64,000 nt of DNA from Kitasatospora xanthocidica (GCF_014656195.1 NZ_BNBY01000010.1:62001-126000), one strand, 5' to 3'. Shown: positions 51,840 through 61,148, counted from the stretch's first letter. A program made the numbers and translations. The notes: generated by a model from the sequence alone, not told the origin.

Positions 51840-53765
51840 TCAGGCCGAGGAGCCGAGTTGGACCCACTGCGCGACGCTGGGCACGCCCTGGTCGCTGAGC
51901 AGGAAGAGCATGTACCAGCCGGGCGGGGCGGCCTTGGCGTCCGGCGGGGCCTGGAGCTGCAGCCGGTTGCCGGCCCGGCTGGTGAGCCGCAGCTCGATGT
52001 GGCGCTGGCTGGTGTTGACCGAGTGGGTGGAGGTGGTCGGGGCCAGCAGGACGGCCTTGGCGGCCAGGCCCGGGGTGGTGCTGGTGACGGTGAAGGTCTT
52101 GTCGTAGCCGACCGGGGTGGTGGGCGCGTTGGCCAGCGCCGGCCGGTCGCCCTGGCTCAGGTACGGCGGCTCGTAGATCTCGATGGTGCCGTTCATGGTG
52201 GTCGGGCCGGTGGTGCCGGGGATGCCGCTCACCGTGCCGTTGACGTCCGTGTTGTTGGCCAGCTGCTGGAGCTCGTCGCCGGTCACCATGACGCGCCCGT
52301 CCGGCAGCACCACCGCGTTGGAGTGGTAGCCGCGCGGCAGCCGCTGGACCGGGCCGAGCTTCCAGTTGCCCTGGTCGTCGCGCAGCTCGATCTGGCGGTA
52401 CTTGAGGTCCGCGTTGGGGTTGTACGGACCGTTGCCGTAGTCGCGGATGTCGTAGGCGCCGTTGACGGTCAGCAGCCTGCCGTTGGGCAGCAGGACGGTG
52501 TCGTCCTGGGTGCGGCCGAAGGCGCGGGACTTGTCGGCGGTCCAACTGCCGTTGGAGAAGCGCAGGGTGCTCGGGTTGTCCCGGTCGCCGCCGAGGATCA
52601 GCGCGGAGTCCGGGCCGTTGACGCCGCTCGGCAGCATCACGGCGGAGCCGTAGTTGCGCCTGCGGCCGTCGGGGCGGGCGGTGAGGTCGCCGCGGGACTC
52701 GGCGACCGGGTCGAACTTCCACTGCTCGTTGGGCGTGCGGCCGAAGCCGTAGACGTTGCCGTCGTTGAGCGAGAACAGGTGCGGGTAGTCGGTGCTGAAC
52801 GGGGCGTCGGCCCTGAACCGCTCCACCGGGGTGTTGGCGGGGAGGTCGGTCTTCTTCACCGGCACCGCGAAGTTCTTGGCGGGGAACCGCTCGACCACCG
52901 GGGTCGGGGTGCCGTAACCGAGCTCGGACTGCCCGGACATGATCAGCTGCCGGCCGTCGGCGCCGGTCACCACCGAGGGGTACCAGCGGCCGACCGACAT
53001 GTCGGGGTTGCGGGTCCAGGTCTCGGTCCAGGGGTCGAAGATCAGCGAGAGCTTGGCACCCGTACCGCCGTTGCCGCCCAGGTTGCCGCCGAAGACGCCG
53101 AGCATCCCGTTGGGCAGGAAGGAGTGGCCGGAGCAGAAGAACGGCACCGGGCGCTGCTCGCCCAGGCCGTCCGGCATGTCGGCGACCGGCGGGGTGACCT
53201 GCTTGAAGGCGTCCTTGCCGGTGCCCTTGGCCGGGTCCCAGAGGAAGGCCCGGCCCGCGTTCTCCTTGCCGATGGTCTGGGTCGGGGCGGGCTCCTTCTC
53301 CGGGTTGGTCTCGATCCGTTCGAAGGAGAACAGCAGCACCTTGCCGGTCGGCAGCAGCGCGACGTGGTCGCCGAAGTCGGGGGACGGGAAGTACTCCTTG
53401 AACGCGCCGAAGGTCGCCGGGTCGAAGGCCCTGTTGTGATCGGCCTGGGAGGCCGTCAGCGCGTTGTAGCGGTTGGTGCGGGTGGTCTGCGGGTAGTCGC
53501 CGACGCCCCGGACGGCGGCGCGCATCCGGGCGTGCTCCTCGGCGTGCTCCTGGCCGAGCGCCGCGACCTCGTCCTGCCGCAGCTCGGCCATCACCCGGGG
53601 GGAGTCGACGTGCGGGGTCAGGTCGTCCGAGCCGGGCCCGTGGGCGAGGGCCGGGGCGGCGGTGCCCAGCAGGCTGCCGGCGGTCACCGCGAGGACGACG
53701 GCGGTGCCCGACAGCCGTCGGCGGGCCCGGCGCCGTGGCTGGGGGCGTGGTGGGGACAGGGACAT
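51840..53765 (-). CDS. Secreted copper radical oxidase (galactose oxidase/GlxA-like)
   Basis: This 641-residue secreted oxidase should oxidise an alcohol or aldehyde while reducing O2 to H2O2. An Arg-rich signal peptide (RRRLSGTAVVLAVTAGSLLG, cleavage near ALAHG) precedes a seven-blade kelch-type propeller and a C-terminal early-set domain. The copper/cofactor residues of galactose oxidase are all present: Cys211 (FFCSGHSF) and Tyr262 (GRWYPS) for the Tyr-Cys crosslink, Tyr480/His481 (GYHSNAVVLPDGRV) and His581 (THSVNTSQRH). It precedes a DyP peroxidase gene by 28 bases, so H2O2 may be used by that enzyme. In streptomycetes the relative GlxA acts on surface glycans. Confidence 0.92.
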   Translation of the reverse strand: MSLSPPRPQPRRRARRRLSGTAVVLAVTAGSLLGTAAPALAHGPGSDDLTPHVDSPRVMAELRQDEVAALGQEHAEEHARMRAAVRGVGDYPQTTRTNRYNALTASQADHNRAFDPATFGAFKEYFPSPDFGDHVALLPTGKVLLFSFERIETNPEKEPAPTQTIGKENAGRAFLWDPAKGTGKDAFKQVTPPVADMPDGLGEQRPVPFFCSGHSFLPNGMLGVFGGNLGGNGGTGAKLSLIFDPWTETWTRNPDMSVGRWYPSVVTGADGRQLIMSGQSELGYGTPTPVVERFPAKNFAVPVKKTDLPANTPVERFRADAPFSTDYPHLFSLNDGNVYGFGRTPNEQWKFDPVAESRGDLTARPDGRRRNYGSAVMLPSGVNGPDSALILGGDRDNPSTLRFSNGSWTADKSRAFGRTQDDTVLLPNGRLLTVNGAYDIRDYGNGPYNPNADLKYRQIELRDDQGNWKLGPVQRLPRGYHSNAVVLPDGRVMVTGDELQQLANNTDVNGTVSGIPGTTGPTTMNGTIEIYEPPYLSQGDRPALANAPTTPVGYDKTFTVTSTTPGLAAKAVLLAPTTSTHSVNTSQRHIELRLTSRAGNRLQLQAPPDAKAAPPGWYMLFLLSDQGVPSVAQWVQLGSSA

Positions 53766-53941
53766 GGGTCTCCTAAGGAGGGGGTGCGCGGAGGGAGGGA
53801 GGCGGCGAATGCGGGCGGACGGGCCGTGGGCGGGCGCGGTCCTGCGATGGTCGCCAACGGTGACAGGAGATCACAGCGTGTGGTGGTTCGCATGCCGATG
53901 CATTCCCTCGACGGAACGGTCGCACCGAGCCCGGCGGAACG

Positions 53942-55189
53942 TCACACCACGCCCAGCGCGTACGCCGCGAACAGCGCTGCCCCGGCGCCGGCCGCCGCCT
54001 TCCCGGCCCGGGAGAAGGCCGTCCACGGCCCGTCGAACCGCCGGGTGAACCACCCGATCGCCACCAGCACCGCTCCGAACAGCGGCAGCAGGGCCAGCCG
54101 CGTGGCCACCCAGCCGAGCGAGTCCGGCGCGGTGGTCAGCCCCGGGACGGCGCCCAGGCCGGCCGCGCCGGGCACCGCCACCGCGAGCATCGCGCTCTGG
54201 TGCCAGCAGAAGATCGTCATCGCCGACAGGTTGACCACCACCACCGGCAGCCAGAGCAGCGGACGGCGGGTCAGCAGCCGGCCCAGCCGCTCCCGCAGCA
54301 GCACCGCGGCGCCGCACTGGAACGCCGCCAGCGCGAGCACCAGCAGGGACGGCGGGTGCGAGTTGGTGCGCTCCGCCCCCGGCACGCCGACCATGCTGGC
54401 CGGGTAGTGGAACACCAGCAGCAGCGCGGCGAACAGCGCGCCGCCGCCGAGCAGCAGCACCCGGGCGGCCGGCCGGCCGAGCCGGCCCTGCGCCCAGAGC
54501 ACGCCGAGCTGGTAGCCGAACAGCCAGCCCGGCAGGATGTTCAGCAGCGCGACCCAGGACGGCACCGCCTGCGCCCACGGCCCGTACCGGAGCAGGTCGA
54601 CGACGGCGACCGAGGCCGCCAGCAGGCCCGCCGACCAGCCGCCCAGCCGGCGCCCGGCGGCCATGCAGAGCGGGGTGAGCGCGGTCAGCCCCAGGTAGAC
54701 CCCGATGTACCAGAGCGGCTGCACCACCAGCGTCGCGCCGGTGCGCAGGGTGTCGGCGGGCACGCCGAGCGCGGGCAGCAGCGGGATCAGCAGAGCCCAG
54801 ACGGCCGTGACCCCGAGCACCGGACGCAGCAGCCGCACCGCCCGGGCGCGCAGCCACCCGCCGTAGGACACGCCGCGGGCGCGGGCCCGTTCCAGTGAGC
54901 GGACCGAGGAGTGGCCGCCGACCAGGAAGAACACCCCGAGCATCTGGAGCGCCCAGCTGATCGGGGCGAAGAAGCCGAGCGAGGAGAGCGGGCTGGCGTT
55001 GTGCAGCACGCCGTCGGGGGAGCGGGTGAAGCCGCCGAGCATCCAGTGCCCGACCGGGACGGCGAGCAGGGCGAGGGCGCGCAGCCCGTCCAGGGCGCGG
55101 TCGCGGGTGGCGGGGGTCTTGGCGTCGACCCGTCGGGCGGCGTGGCGCAGGGCGGTGAGCGGGTGGGCGGTGGTGGTGCTCCGTGCCAT
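53942..55189 (-). CDS. Acyltransferase family 3 (OafA/AlgI-like multipass) membrane protein
   Basis: This 415-residue integral membrane protein has about ten hydrophobic segments. The N-terminal RDRALDGLRALALLAVPVGHWM has the conserved Arg and His of O-acyltransferases, and FFLVGGHSSVRSLERARARG and VRLLRPVLG follow. Such enzymes acetylate surface sugars or antibiotics. ATG 55189 starts just upstream of the Ala/Thr-rich tail. It is oriented with the oxidase/peroxidase pair, 176 bases before the oxidase gene, so a shared surface-glycan role is possible. Confidence 0.88.
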   Translation of the reverse strand: MARSTTTAHPLTALRHAARRVDAKTPATRDRALDGLRALALLAVPVGHWMLGGFTRSPDGVLHNASPLSSLGFFAPISWALQMLGVFFLVGGHSSVRSLERARARGVSYGGWLRARAVRLLRPVLGVTAVWALLIPLLPALGVPADTLRTGATLVVQPLWYIGVYLGLTALTPLCMAAGRRLGGWSAGLLAASVAVVDLLRYGPWAQAVPSWVALLNILPGWLFGYQLGVLWAQGRLGRPAARVLLLGGGALFAALLLVFHYPASMVGVPGAERTNSHPPSLLVLALAAFQCGAAVLLRERLGRLLTRRPLLWLPVVVVNLSAMTIFCWHQSAMLAVAVPGAAGLGAVPGLTTAPDSLGWVATRLALLPLFGAVLVAIGWFTRRFDGPWTAFSRAGKAAAGAGAALFAAYALGVV

Positions 55190-55255
55190 GGTGGTGCTCC
55201 TTCCGGTGCGGGGGGCTGGGTGCGGGGGGTGCTCGGGTGGCTCGGCGCTCGGCGC

Positions 55256-56380
55256 TCAGGCGCGGCCGAGGGCGACGGCGGCGTACGCGGCGAGCGAGTC
55301 GGTGCCGGGGGCGAAGTAGCCGTTGTGGCCGTGGGATCCGGTGGCGGGCAGCGGGCGGGCGCCGAAGCCGGGGGCGGTCGGGTCGGCGCCGTGGCCGAGG
55401 CCGAACAGCCGCACGTTGGGCACGTCGCCGATCCAGTCGGAGCCGTTGCGGGCGGTGGCCCAGAGCGGGACGCGCGGGTCGAGGTCGGCGGCGGAGCCGA
55501 CGCCCATGCCGGGGGAGCCGAGCACCACCACGCCGGAGGCCCGGGCCGGGCTGGGGCGGGCCAGGCCGCAGACCACCGAGCCGTAGCTGTGGCAGTACAC
55601 GGTGGCCGGGGCCTGCGGGCGGGTGGTGGCGGCGAGTCCGTCGAGCAGCCGGGTGAGGCGGTCGGCGCCGGCCCGGGCGAGGTCCTCGGTGGCGGCGTCC
55701 GGGCCGAGGCCGACCGGGGTGGTGTAGCCGGCCCAGGCGATCACGGCGACCTGCCGGCCGGTCGCCTCGTGGAGTGCGCGGGCCATCCCGGCGGGGGTGC
55801 CGTACGGGTTGCCCGCGCGGTCGAAACTGAGCAGGTCGATGTCCGAGCCGGGGACGATCACGGCGGTGCGGGCGGCGCCCGTCAGGTCGCCGTACACCTC
55901 GGCGACCTGGCCGCGGCCGCGCGGGTCGAAGGCGAGGACCTGCCGTCCGCCGTCCAGCAGGGTGCGGTAGCGCTCGGCGCGGGTACGGGCGGCCGCGTGG
56001 TCCTGCGGGGTGAGGGCGGGGTCGACGGCCCGGGCGAGTTCACGGGTGCGTTCGGCGGCGAGGGCCAGGGCGTTGGCGCGGTACCGGAGCGGGACCGGGG
56101 CGCCGTCCAGGTTGCCGACCACCAGCGGGTGCCGGACGGCCAGCGCGTCCTGCCGTGCCGGTGCCAACCCGGCGAAGAACGCTGCGACGCCGGCCGGGGT
56201 GGCGGTGGCCGGGTCGGGCAGCCGCAGGCCGAGCGAGGCGTCGGCGGTCCAGGCGGCGCTGCCGGGCGGTGGTCCGGTGAGCGGGGTCTGGGTGCCGGCG
56301 GCCCAGCCGCCCGCGCCGAGTACCGCCGCCAGCGCCACCGCGGCGGCGGCGAGCGCCCTCCTGACCCGAAATCCGCGCAT
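55256..56380 (-). CDS. Secreted alpha/beta hydrolase, DUF1023 family, copy B
   Basis: This 374-residue paralogue of copy A has a signal segment (ALAAAAVALAAVLGAGGWAA), the core VLAFDPRGRGQVAEVYGDLT, nucleophile elbow CHSYGSVVCG, VVVLGSPGMGVGS and GLGHGADPTAPGFGA. Large parts match copy A nearly residue for residue (YRANALALAAER, GLGPDAAT, HGHNGYF), so the two arose by duplication. It is upstream of and oriented with the acyltransferase gene, 66 bases away. Substrate unknown. Confidence 0.87.
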   Translation of the reverse strand: MRGFRVRRALAAAAVALAAVLGAGGWAAGTQTPLTGPPPGSAAWTADASLGLRLPDPATATPAGVAAFFAGLAPARQDALAVRHPLVVGNLDGAPVPLRYRANALALAAERTRELARAVDPALTPQDHAAARTRAERYRTLLDGGRQVLAFDPRGRGQVAEVYGDLTGAARTAVIVPGSDIDLLSFDRAGNPYGTPAGMARALHEATGRQVAVIAWAGYTTPVGLGPDAATEDLARAGADRLTRLLDGLAATTRPQAPATVYCHSYGSVVCGLARPSPARASGVVVLGSPGMGVGSAADLDPRVPLWATARNGSDWIGDVPNVRLFGLGHGADPTAPGFGARPLPATGSHGHNGYFAPGTDSLAAYAAVALGRA

Positions 56381-56437
56381 GTCCCTGTTCCCCCTCGTCC
56401 GTCCGGCTCGCTACGGAGAGGAAGGTAGGAACAGCAC

Positions 56438-56465
56438 GGCCCCGCGGACGTCACACCGCGGGGCC
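56438..56465. terminator. GC-rich hairpin between the two-component system and the DUF1023 gene
   Basis: GGCCCCGCGG (56438-56447) and CCGCGGGGCC (56456-56465) pair perfectly around an 8-base loop. It is downstream of the response regulator gene and upstream of copy B of the DUF1023 gene. Confidence 0.65.
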
Positions 56466-56541
56466 AACTGCCTTGTGGTACTGGGGTATCAGGAGGATTT
56501 CCCGCTCGCGGGAGGGGGTCAGCGGGGTGGGGACAGCCCCC

Positions 56542-57216
56542 CTACTGGCCGGGGGTCACCAGGCCCGACTCGTAGGCCAGCACCACGGCCTGGGCGCGGT
56601 CGCGCAGGTCGAGCTTGGCGAGGATGCGCCCGATGTGGGTCTTGACGGTCTGCTCGGCGAGCACCAGGTCGGCGGCTATCTCCTGGTTGGACAGGCCGCG
56701 GGCGATCAGCGCCAGCACCTCGGTCTCGCGCGGGGTGAGGCCGTTGAGCCGCACCTTGGGGTCGTGGCGCCGGGCCGGGCGGGTGCGGGCGAAGTCCTCG
56801 ATCAGCCGCCGGGTCACGGAGGGGGCGAGCAGCGCCTCGCCGGCCGCGACCACCCGGACGGCCGCGATCAGGTCGGCGGGCGGGGCGTCCTTGAGCAGGA
56901 AGCCGCTGGCGCCGGCGCGCAGCGCCTCGTACACGTAGTCGTCCACGTCGAAGGTGGTCAGCATCAGCACCTTGGGCCGGTGGGCGCCCGGCGCCGCCGG
57001 GTCGAGCAGCCGCCGGGCCGCCTCCAGGCCGTCCATCACGGGCATCCGGACGTCCATCAGCACCACGTCGGGGTGGGTGCGCCCGGTGACCTCCAGGGCC
57101 TGGGCGCCGTCTGCCGCGTCCCCCACCACGTCGATGTCGGTCTGGGCGTTCAGCAGGGCGGCGAAGCCCGCGCGCACCATGGCCTGGTCGTCGACGATGA
57201 TCACGCGGATGGTCAT
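56542..57216 (-). CDS. NarL-family response regulator
   Basis: This 224-residue regulator is the partner of the adjacent kinase. The receiver domain has the acidic pair IIVDD, phospho-acceptor Asp55 (VVLMDVRMPVMDG), Thr in LTTFD and Lys in FLLKDAPP. The C-terminal LuxR HTH is LTPRETEVLALIARGLSNQE, then TVKTHIGRILAKLDLRDRAQ. ATG 57216 overlaps the kinase stop by four bases (ATGA). Target genes are unknown. Confidence 0.95.
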   Translation of the reverse strand: MTIRVIIVDDQAMVRAGFAALLNAQTDIDVVGDAADGAQALEVTGRTHPDVVLMDVRMPVMDGLEAARRLLDPAAPGAHRPKVLMLTTFDVDDYVYEALRAGASGFLLKDAPPADLIAAVRVVAAGEALLAPSVTRRLIEDFARTRPARRHDPKVRLNGLTPRETEVLALIARGLSNQEIAADLVLAEQTVKTHIGRILAKLDLRDRAQAVVLAYESGLVTPGQ

Positions 57217-58559
57217 GCGGTGGTCTCCCGGGGGGTGTCTGGGCTGCCTGGGGCGTCTGGGCTGTCTGCGGTGTCTGAGGTGTCGAGGGGCAGGACGGCG
57301 GCCACCTTGAAGCCGCCGTCCGGCAGCGGGCCGGTGTCCAGCCTGCCATCGACCAGCCGGACGCGTTCGCGCATTCCGACCAGGCCCTGCCCGGTGCCCT
57401 CGGCCGAGGCCTCCAGCGACTCGGTGCGCTCGGCCGGCGGCGCGTTGACCACGGTCACCAGCAGCTCCGGCCCGTCCGAGGAGAGCGACACCCAGGTCCG
57501 CGCGCCGGGGGCGTGCCGCACCACGTTGGCGAGCGCCTCCTGGACGATCCGGTACGCGGAGAGGCCGACGGCCTGCGGCACCGTCTCCGCCAGCCCGGCG
57601 TCCACGGTCAGTTCGGCCGGCACTCCGGCCCGTCCCACCGTCTCGACCAGCTGGGCGAGTTGGCCCACCCCGGGCTGCGGGGCCCGCTCGCCGCCGGAGT
57701 CCTCGCTGCGCAGCACGCCCAGCAGCCGGCGCATCTCGGCGAGCGATTCGCGCGCGGTGCCGGCTATCGCGCCGAACTCCTCGGCGGCCTCGGCCGGCAC
57801 GTCGCTGATCCGGTACGGCGCGCTGGCGGCCTGGACCGCGATCACCGACATGTGATGGGCCACCACGTCGTGCAACTCCCGCGCGATCCGGGCGCGTTCC
57901 TCCAGCAGGGTACGGCGCTCGCGTTCGGCCTCGCTGATGTGCTCCTGTTCGGTGAGCAGCCGGCGCGCCTCGGCGCGTTCCCGCAGGGCCCCACCGAGCA
58001 GCAGGACGGCACCGGTCAGGGCGATCGCGAGGAGGACGTTGTTCCCGGTGAAGCGGGAGCCCGCCCCGGCGATCGTCAGGGCGCCCCCGGCCGCCGCGGT
58101 GACCAGCCAGACCGCGACCAGGGTGCGTCGCGGCTCGCGGAGGGAGAGCGGGAGCATCAGGATCAGGTAGCCGATCAGGCTGGTGGGGATCCACGGCCAG
58201 AGGCTGCCGGTCCCGCTCCCGGTGGTCAGGACCAGCAGGGCGGCCAGCAGATCGGTGCCGCCGATCATCCACCAGGCGGCCAGCGGCCGGCTCACCGCGA
58301 GCAGCAGCGGCGCGGTCTGCGCGACGGCGAGCGCGCCGGCGAGCCCCCCGTTGAGCCCGTAGTCGTTGGCCAGCACGTTGATCCCGCTGGGCAGCAGCGA
58401 GGCGATCGCGGCCACCGCGAGGACGTACGGGAGGTGGCGGGCCCAGGGCCGGGAGGCCTGGGCCAGCAGCGGGGTGTGGTCGGCGGAGGGCCGGACGAGC
58501 GCGTTGAGCAGGGCCCGCGCCGTGCCGGTGGGGCGGGATCCGGCGGACGAGTCGATCAT
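57213..58559 (-). CDS. DesK/NarX-type sensor histidine kinase
   Basis: This 448-residue membrane kinase has about five to six hydrophobic segments (residues 45-190), a coiled coil (EQEHISEAERERRTLLEERA), the HisKA_3 box with His230 (RARIARELHDVVAHHMSVIA) and a HATPase_c domain (IVQEALANVVRHA, GTGQGLVGMRERV). The C terminus is a low-complexity Asp/Pro/Ser tail (DTSDTADSPDAPGSPDTP). It overlaps the regulator gene by four bases. The sensed signal is unknown. Confidence 0.94.
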   Translation of the reverse strand: MIDSSAGSRPTGTARALLNALVRPSADHTPLLAQASRPWARHLPYVLAVAAIASLLPSGINVLANDYGLNGGLAGALAVAQTAPLLLAVSRPLAAWWMIGGTDLLAALLVLTTGSGTGSLWPWIPTSLIGYLILMLPLSLREPRRTLVAVWLVTAAAGGALTIAGAGSRFTGNNVLLAIALTGAVLLLGGALRERAEARRLLTEQEHISEAERERRTLLEERARIARELHDVVAHHMSVIAVQAASAPYRISDVPAEAAEEFGAIAGTARESLAEMRRLLGVLRSEDSGGERAPQPGVGQLAQLVETVGRAGVPAELTVDAGLAETVPQAVGLSAYRIVQEALANVVRHAPGARTWVSLSSDGPELLVTVVNAPPAERTESLEASAEGTGQGLVGMRERVRLVDGRLDTGPLPDGGFKVAAVLPLDTSDTADSPDAPGSPDTPRETTA

Positions 58560-58647
58560 CAGGCCAGACTAGGGGCGCGGCGGCCGCGGCGAGTCCGACC
58601 GGGGGCCGGGATCCGGGGTAGTACCCCGGTATGACCCGGGCGGGCGT

Positions 58648-59328
58648 TCAGGCGCGCCAGTGGCCGGTCAGGGCCGGGCCGAGCTGGTCGAAGTGGCGCT
58701 CGATCAGGGCGATCATGCCCTCCGGGCCCTCGGGTTCGCGGTCGGCCGTCCAGGAGAGGTGGGCGGCGCGCAGGACGCTGCCGAAGACGGCGGCGAGCAC
58801 GGTGGGGCGCAGGTCCTCCCGGGGGTCCAGCCCCTCCCGTTCGGCGAGCACCCGGACGACGATCCGCTCCTGCTCGGTGACCCGGCGCAGGTGGGCGGCG
58901 AGCAGGGTGGGGGCGTCCTCGATCATCCGCATGAGTTCGAGGGCGCTGCTGATCGAGCCTGGGCCGGAGGCCTTGGCGTTCCCGAGGTCGCGCCAGGCCT
59001 TGACGATCGAGGCGCGCAGGGCCTGCAGCGGGGTCTCCTCGGCGGGGCGGTGGCGCAGGCACTCGATGAAGTAGTCCTCGGCGTCGGCCATCACGGCGAG
59101 CGCGACCTCGTCCTTGTTGGCGAAGTACCGGAAGAAGGTGCGCTGGGAGACGTCGACGGCGGAGGCGATCTCGTCGACGGTCGTCCGGGCGAAGCCCTGG
59201 CTGAGGAAGAGCACGTGGGCGGCCTGGACCAGGGCGTACCTGGTCTGCTGCTTCTTGCGCTCGCGCAGCCCGGGTGTCCGCCCGAGGTCCTCCGGGGTGC
59301 CGGCGGGGCGGGGGGTGCGAGCGGCCAT
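58648..59328 (-). CDS. TetR-family transcriptional repressor
   Basis: This 226-residue repressor has an N-terminal HTH: RYALVQAAHVLFLSQGFART, TVDEIASAVDVSQRTFFRYF, ANKDEV. The C-terminal helical ligand pocket is less conserved. It is divergent from a DHA2 exporter gene; two CTGACA/TGTCAG inverted repeats lie between them, one inside the exporter promoter. Repression of the exporter until a drug-like ligand binds is the expected circuit. Confidence 0.94.
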   Translation of the reverse strand: MAARTPRPAGTPEDLGRTPGLRERKKQQTRYALVQAAHVLFLSQGFARTTVDEIASAVDVSQRTFFRYFANKDEVALAVMADAEDYFIECLRHRPAEETPLQALRASIVKAWRDLGNAKASGPGSISSALELMRMIEDAPTLLAAHLRRVTEQERIVVRVLAEREGLDPREDLRPTVLAAVFGSVLRAAHLSWTADREPEGPEGMIALIERHFDQLGPALTGHWRA

Positions 59329-59370
59329 GGTGGGGCCTTCCGGGGCGCTGGTGCGGCGGGTGGGAGCACA

Positions 59371-59444
59371 ACTTTAGCGTTCTGACAAATGTCAGTAATG
59401 GCCAGAAGTCACTGTTTGCCGAATGTCAGCGGCTGACATAATCT
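59371..59444. promoter_or_regulatory. TetR operators and exporter promoter
   Basis: CTGACA-AA-TGTCAG (59382-59395) is site 1; on the minus strand TAAAGT (59376-59371) beside it resembles the tetR -10 box. TGTCAG-CGG-CTGACA (59424-59438) is site 2 and fills the 17-base spacer between TTGCCG (59416-59421) and TAATCT (59439-59444), a good exporter promoter. Both half-sites are the same CTGACA word in opposite arrangement. Confidence 0.8.
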
Positions 59445-59543
59445 GCCGCGAGTGGCGCCCGTCGGGCCGGGGCACCTGTGGGGACGGGTGGGCCGGGGCG
59501 CCACGACCACGTTCCGAACGAGCCACGCCCCCGGAGGGCCCAG

Positions 59544-61148
59544 ATGAGCCAGTCCGTCGTCAAGAACTCCGAGGCGGACGCCGCGCCGCCGCCGACGCCG
59601 CCGTCCGGGAGCGGACTCAAGGGGCACCCCTGGCTGACCCTGCTGACCGTCGCCGTCGGCGTGATGATGGTCGCGCTGGACGGCACGATCGTCGCCATCG
59701 CCAACCCGGTGATCCAGGAGAAGCTGCACGCCGCCCCCTCCGAGATCCAGTGGGTCACCAGCGGCTACCTGCTCGCCCTGGCGGTCTTCCTGATCACCGC
59801 CGGCAAGATCGGCGACCGGTTCGGCCACAAGAACACCTTCCTGGTCGGCGCGGTCGGCTTCGCCGCCACCTCGGCCGCGATCGGCTTCGCCGGCAACATC
59901 CAGACCGTGATCGCCTTCCGGGTGCTCCAGGGCCTGTTCGGCGCGCTGCTCCAGCCGGCCGCGCTCGGCCTGCTGCGCGGGGCCTTCCCGGCCGAGCGGC
60001 TCAACATGGCGATCGGCATCTGGGGCGGCGTGATCGGCGCCTCCACCGCGGCCGGCCCGATCGTCGGCGGCCTGCTGGTCGAGCACGTCAACTGGGAGTC
60101 GGTGTTCTTCATCAACATCCCGGTCGGCCTGATCGCGCTGGCGCTCGGCCTGTGGATCCTCCGGGACGTGCGGGCCGAGAACGCCGCCAAGTCCTTCGAC
60201 CTGCCCGGCATCGCGCTGCTGTCGGTCGGGATGTTCGCGCTGGTCTTCGGCATCATCAAGGCCCCCGAGTGGGGCTGGGGCGACGCGCGGACGCTGCTCC
60301 TGCTGGGCGGCGCGGTGCTGCTGACGGTGCTCTTCGCGCTCTGGCAGGGCAAGGCGCGCGAGCCGCTGATCCCGCTCGGCCTGTTCCGCTCGGTGCCGCT
60401 GTCGGCGGGCGTCCTGCTGATGGTGCTGATGGCCTTCGCGTTCTTCGGCGCGATCTTCTTCGTGACCTTCTACCTGCAGAACGTGCACGGGATGAAGCCG
60501 GTCGAGGCCGGCGTCCACCTGCTGCCGATGACCGGGATGATGATCGTCGGCTCGCCGCTGGCCGGCATCGCGATCGGCAAGCTCGGTCCGCGGATCCCGA
60601 TCGTGGCGGGCATGCTGATCACCACCACCGCGATGGTCGGCATGTCCACCCTGGACACCGGGTCCGGCAACGGCGTGATGTCGCTCTGGTTCGTCCTGAT
60701 GGGCCTCGGCATCAGCCCGGTCATGGTCGGCGCCACCGAGGTGATCGTCGGCAACGCCCCGCTGGAGCTGTCCGGCGTGGCCGGCGGCCTGCAGCAGGCC
60801 GCGATGCAGGTCGGCGGCAGCCTCGGCACCGCGGTGCTGGGCGCGCTGATGGCCGCCAAGGTCGGCGACGTGCTGCCCGGCAACTGGGCCGGGGCCGGCC
60901 TGCCGCCGGTCCAGGGCCCCGAGGCCGACGGCCTCAAGCAGGCCGCCCAGCTCGGCATCGCCCCGCCGGCCCCGGCCGGCACCCCGCAGCAGGTGGTGGA
61001 CGCGATGGCGGGTGCCGTCCACGAGTCCTTCGTCAGCGGCATGTCGCTCGCGTTCGCGGTCGCCGCCGTGGTGGCCTTCGCCGCCGCCCTGCTCGGGCTG
61101 CTCACCCGCCGCGGCACCACCGACGCGGGCCCCGCCGTGCACATCTGA
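59544..61148 (+). CDS. MFS drug exporter, DHA2 (EmrB/QacA) family
   Basis: This 534-residue proton-driven exporter has 14 expected membrane segments. Marks are VALDGTIVAIANPVI (first helix), QWVTSGYLLALAVFLITAGK, motif A GKIGDRFGHKN, the motif C-like GASTAAGPIVGGLL and FFINIPVGLIALALGL. ATG 59544 has GGAGG about six bases upstream; an earlier in-frame ATG (59478) is not supported by family length. It is controlled by the divergent TetR through the CTGACA operators. Substrate unknown. Confidence 0.95.
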   Translation: MSQSVVKNSEADAAPPPTPPSGSGLKGHPWLTLLTVAVGVMMVALDGTIVAIANPVIQEKLHAAPSEIQWVTSGYLLALAVFLITAGKIGDRFGHKNTFLVGAVGFAATSAAIGFAGNIQTVIAFRVLQGLFGALLQPAALGLLRGAFPAERLNMAIGIWGGVIGASTAAGPIVGGLLVEHVNWESVFFINIPVGLIALALGLWILRDVRAENAAKSFDLPGIALLSVGMFALVFGIIKAPEWGWGDARTLLLLGGAVLLTVLFALWQGKAREPLIPLGLFRSVPLSAGVLLMVLMAFAFFGAIFFVTFYLQNVHGMKPVEAGVHLLPMTGMMIVGSPLAGIAIGKLGPRIPIVAGMLITTTAMVGMSTLDTGSGNGVMSLWFVLMGLGISPVMVGATEVIVGNAPLELSGVAGGLQQAAMQVGGSLGTAVLGALMAAKVGDVLPGNWAGAGLPPVQGPEADGLKQAAQLGIAPPAPAGTPQQVVDAMAGAVHESFVSGMSLAFAVAAVVAFAAALLGLLTRRGTTDAGPAVHI

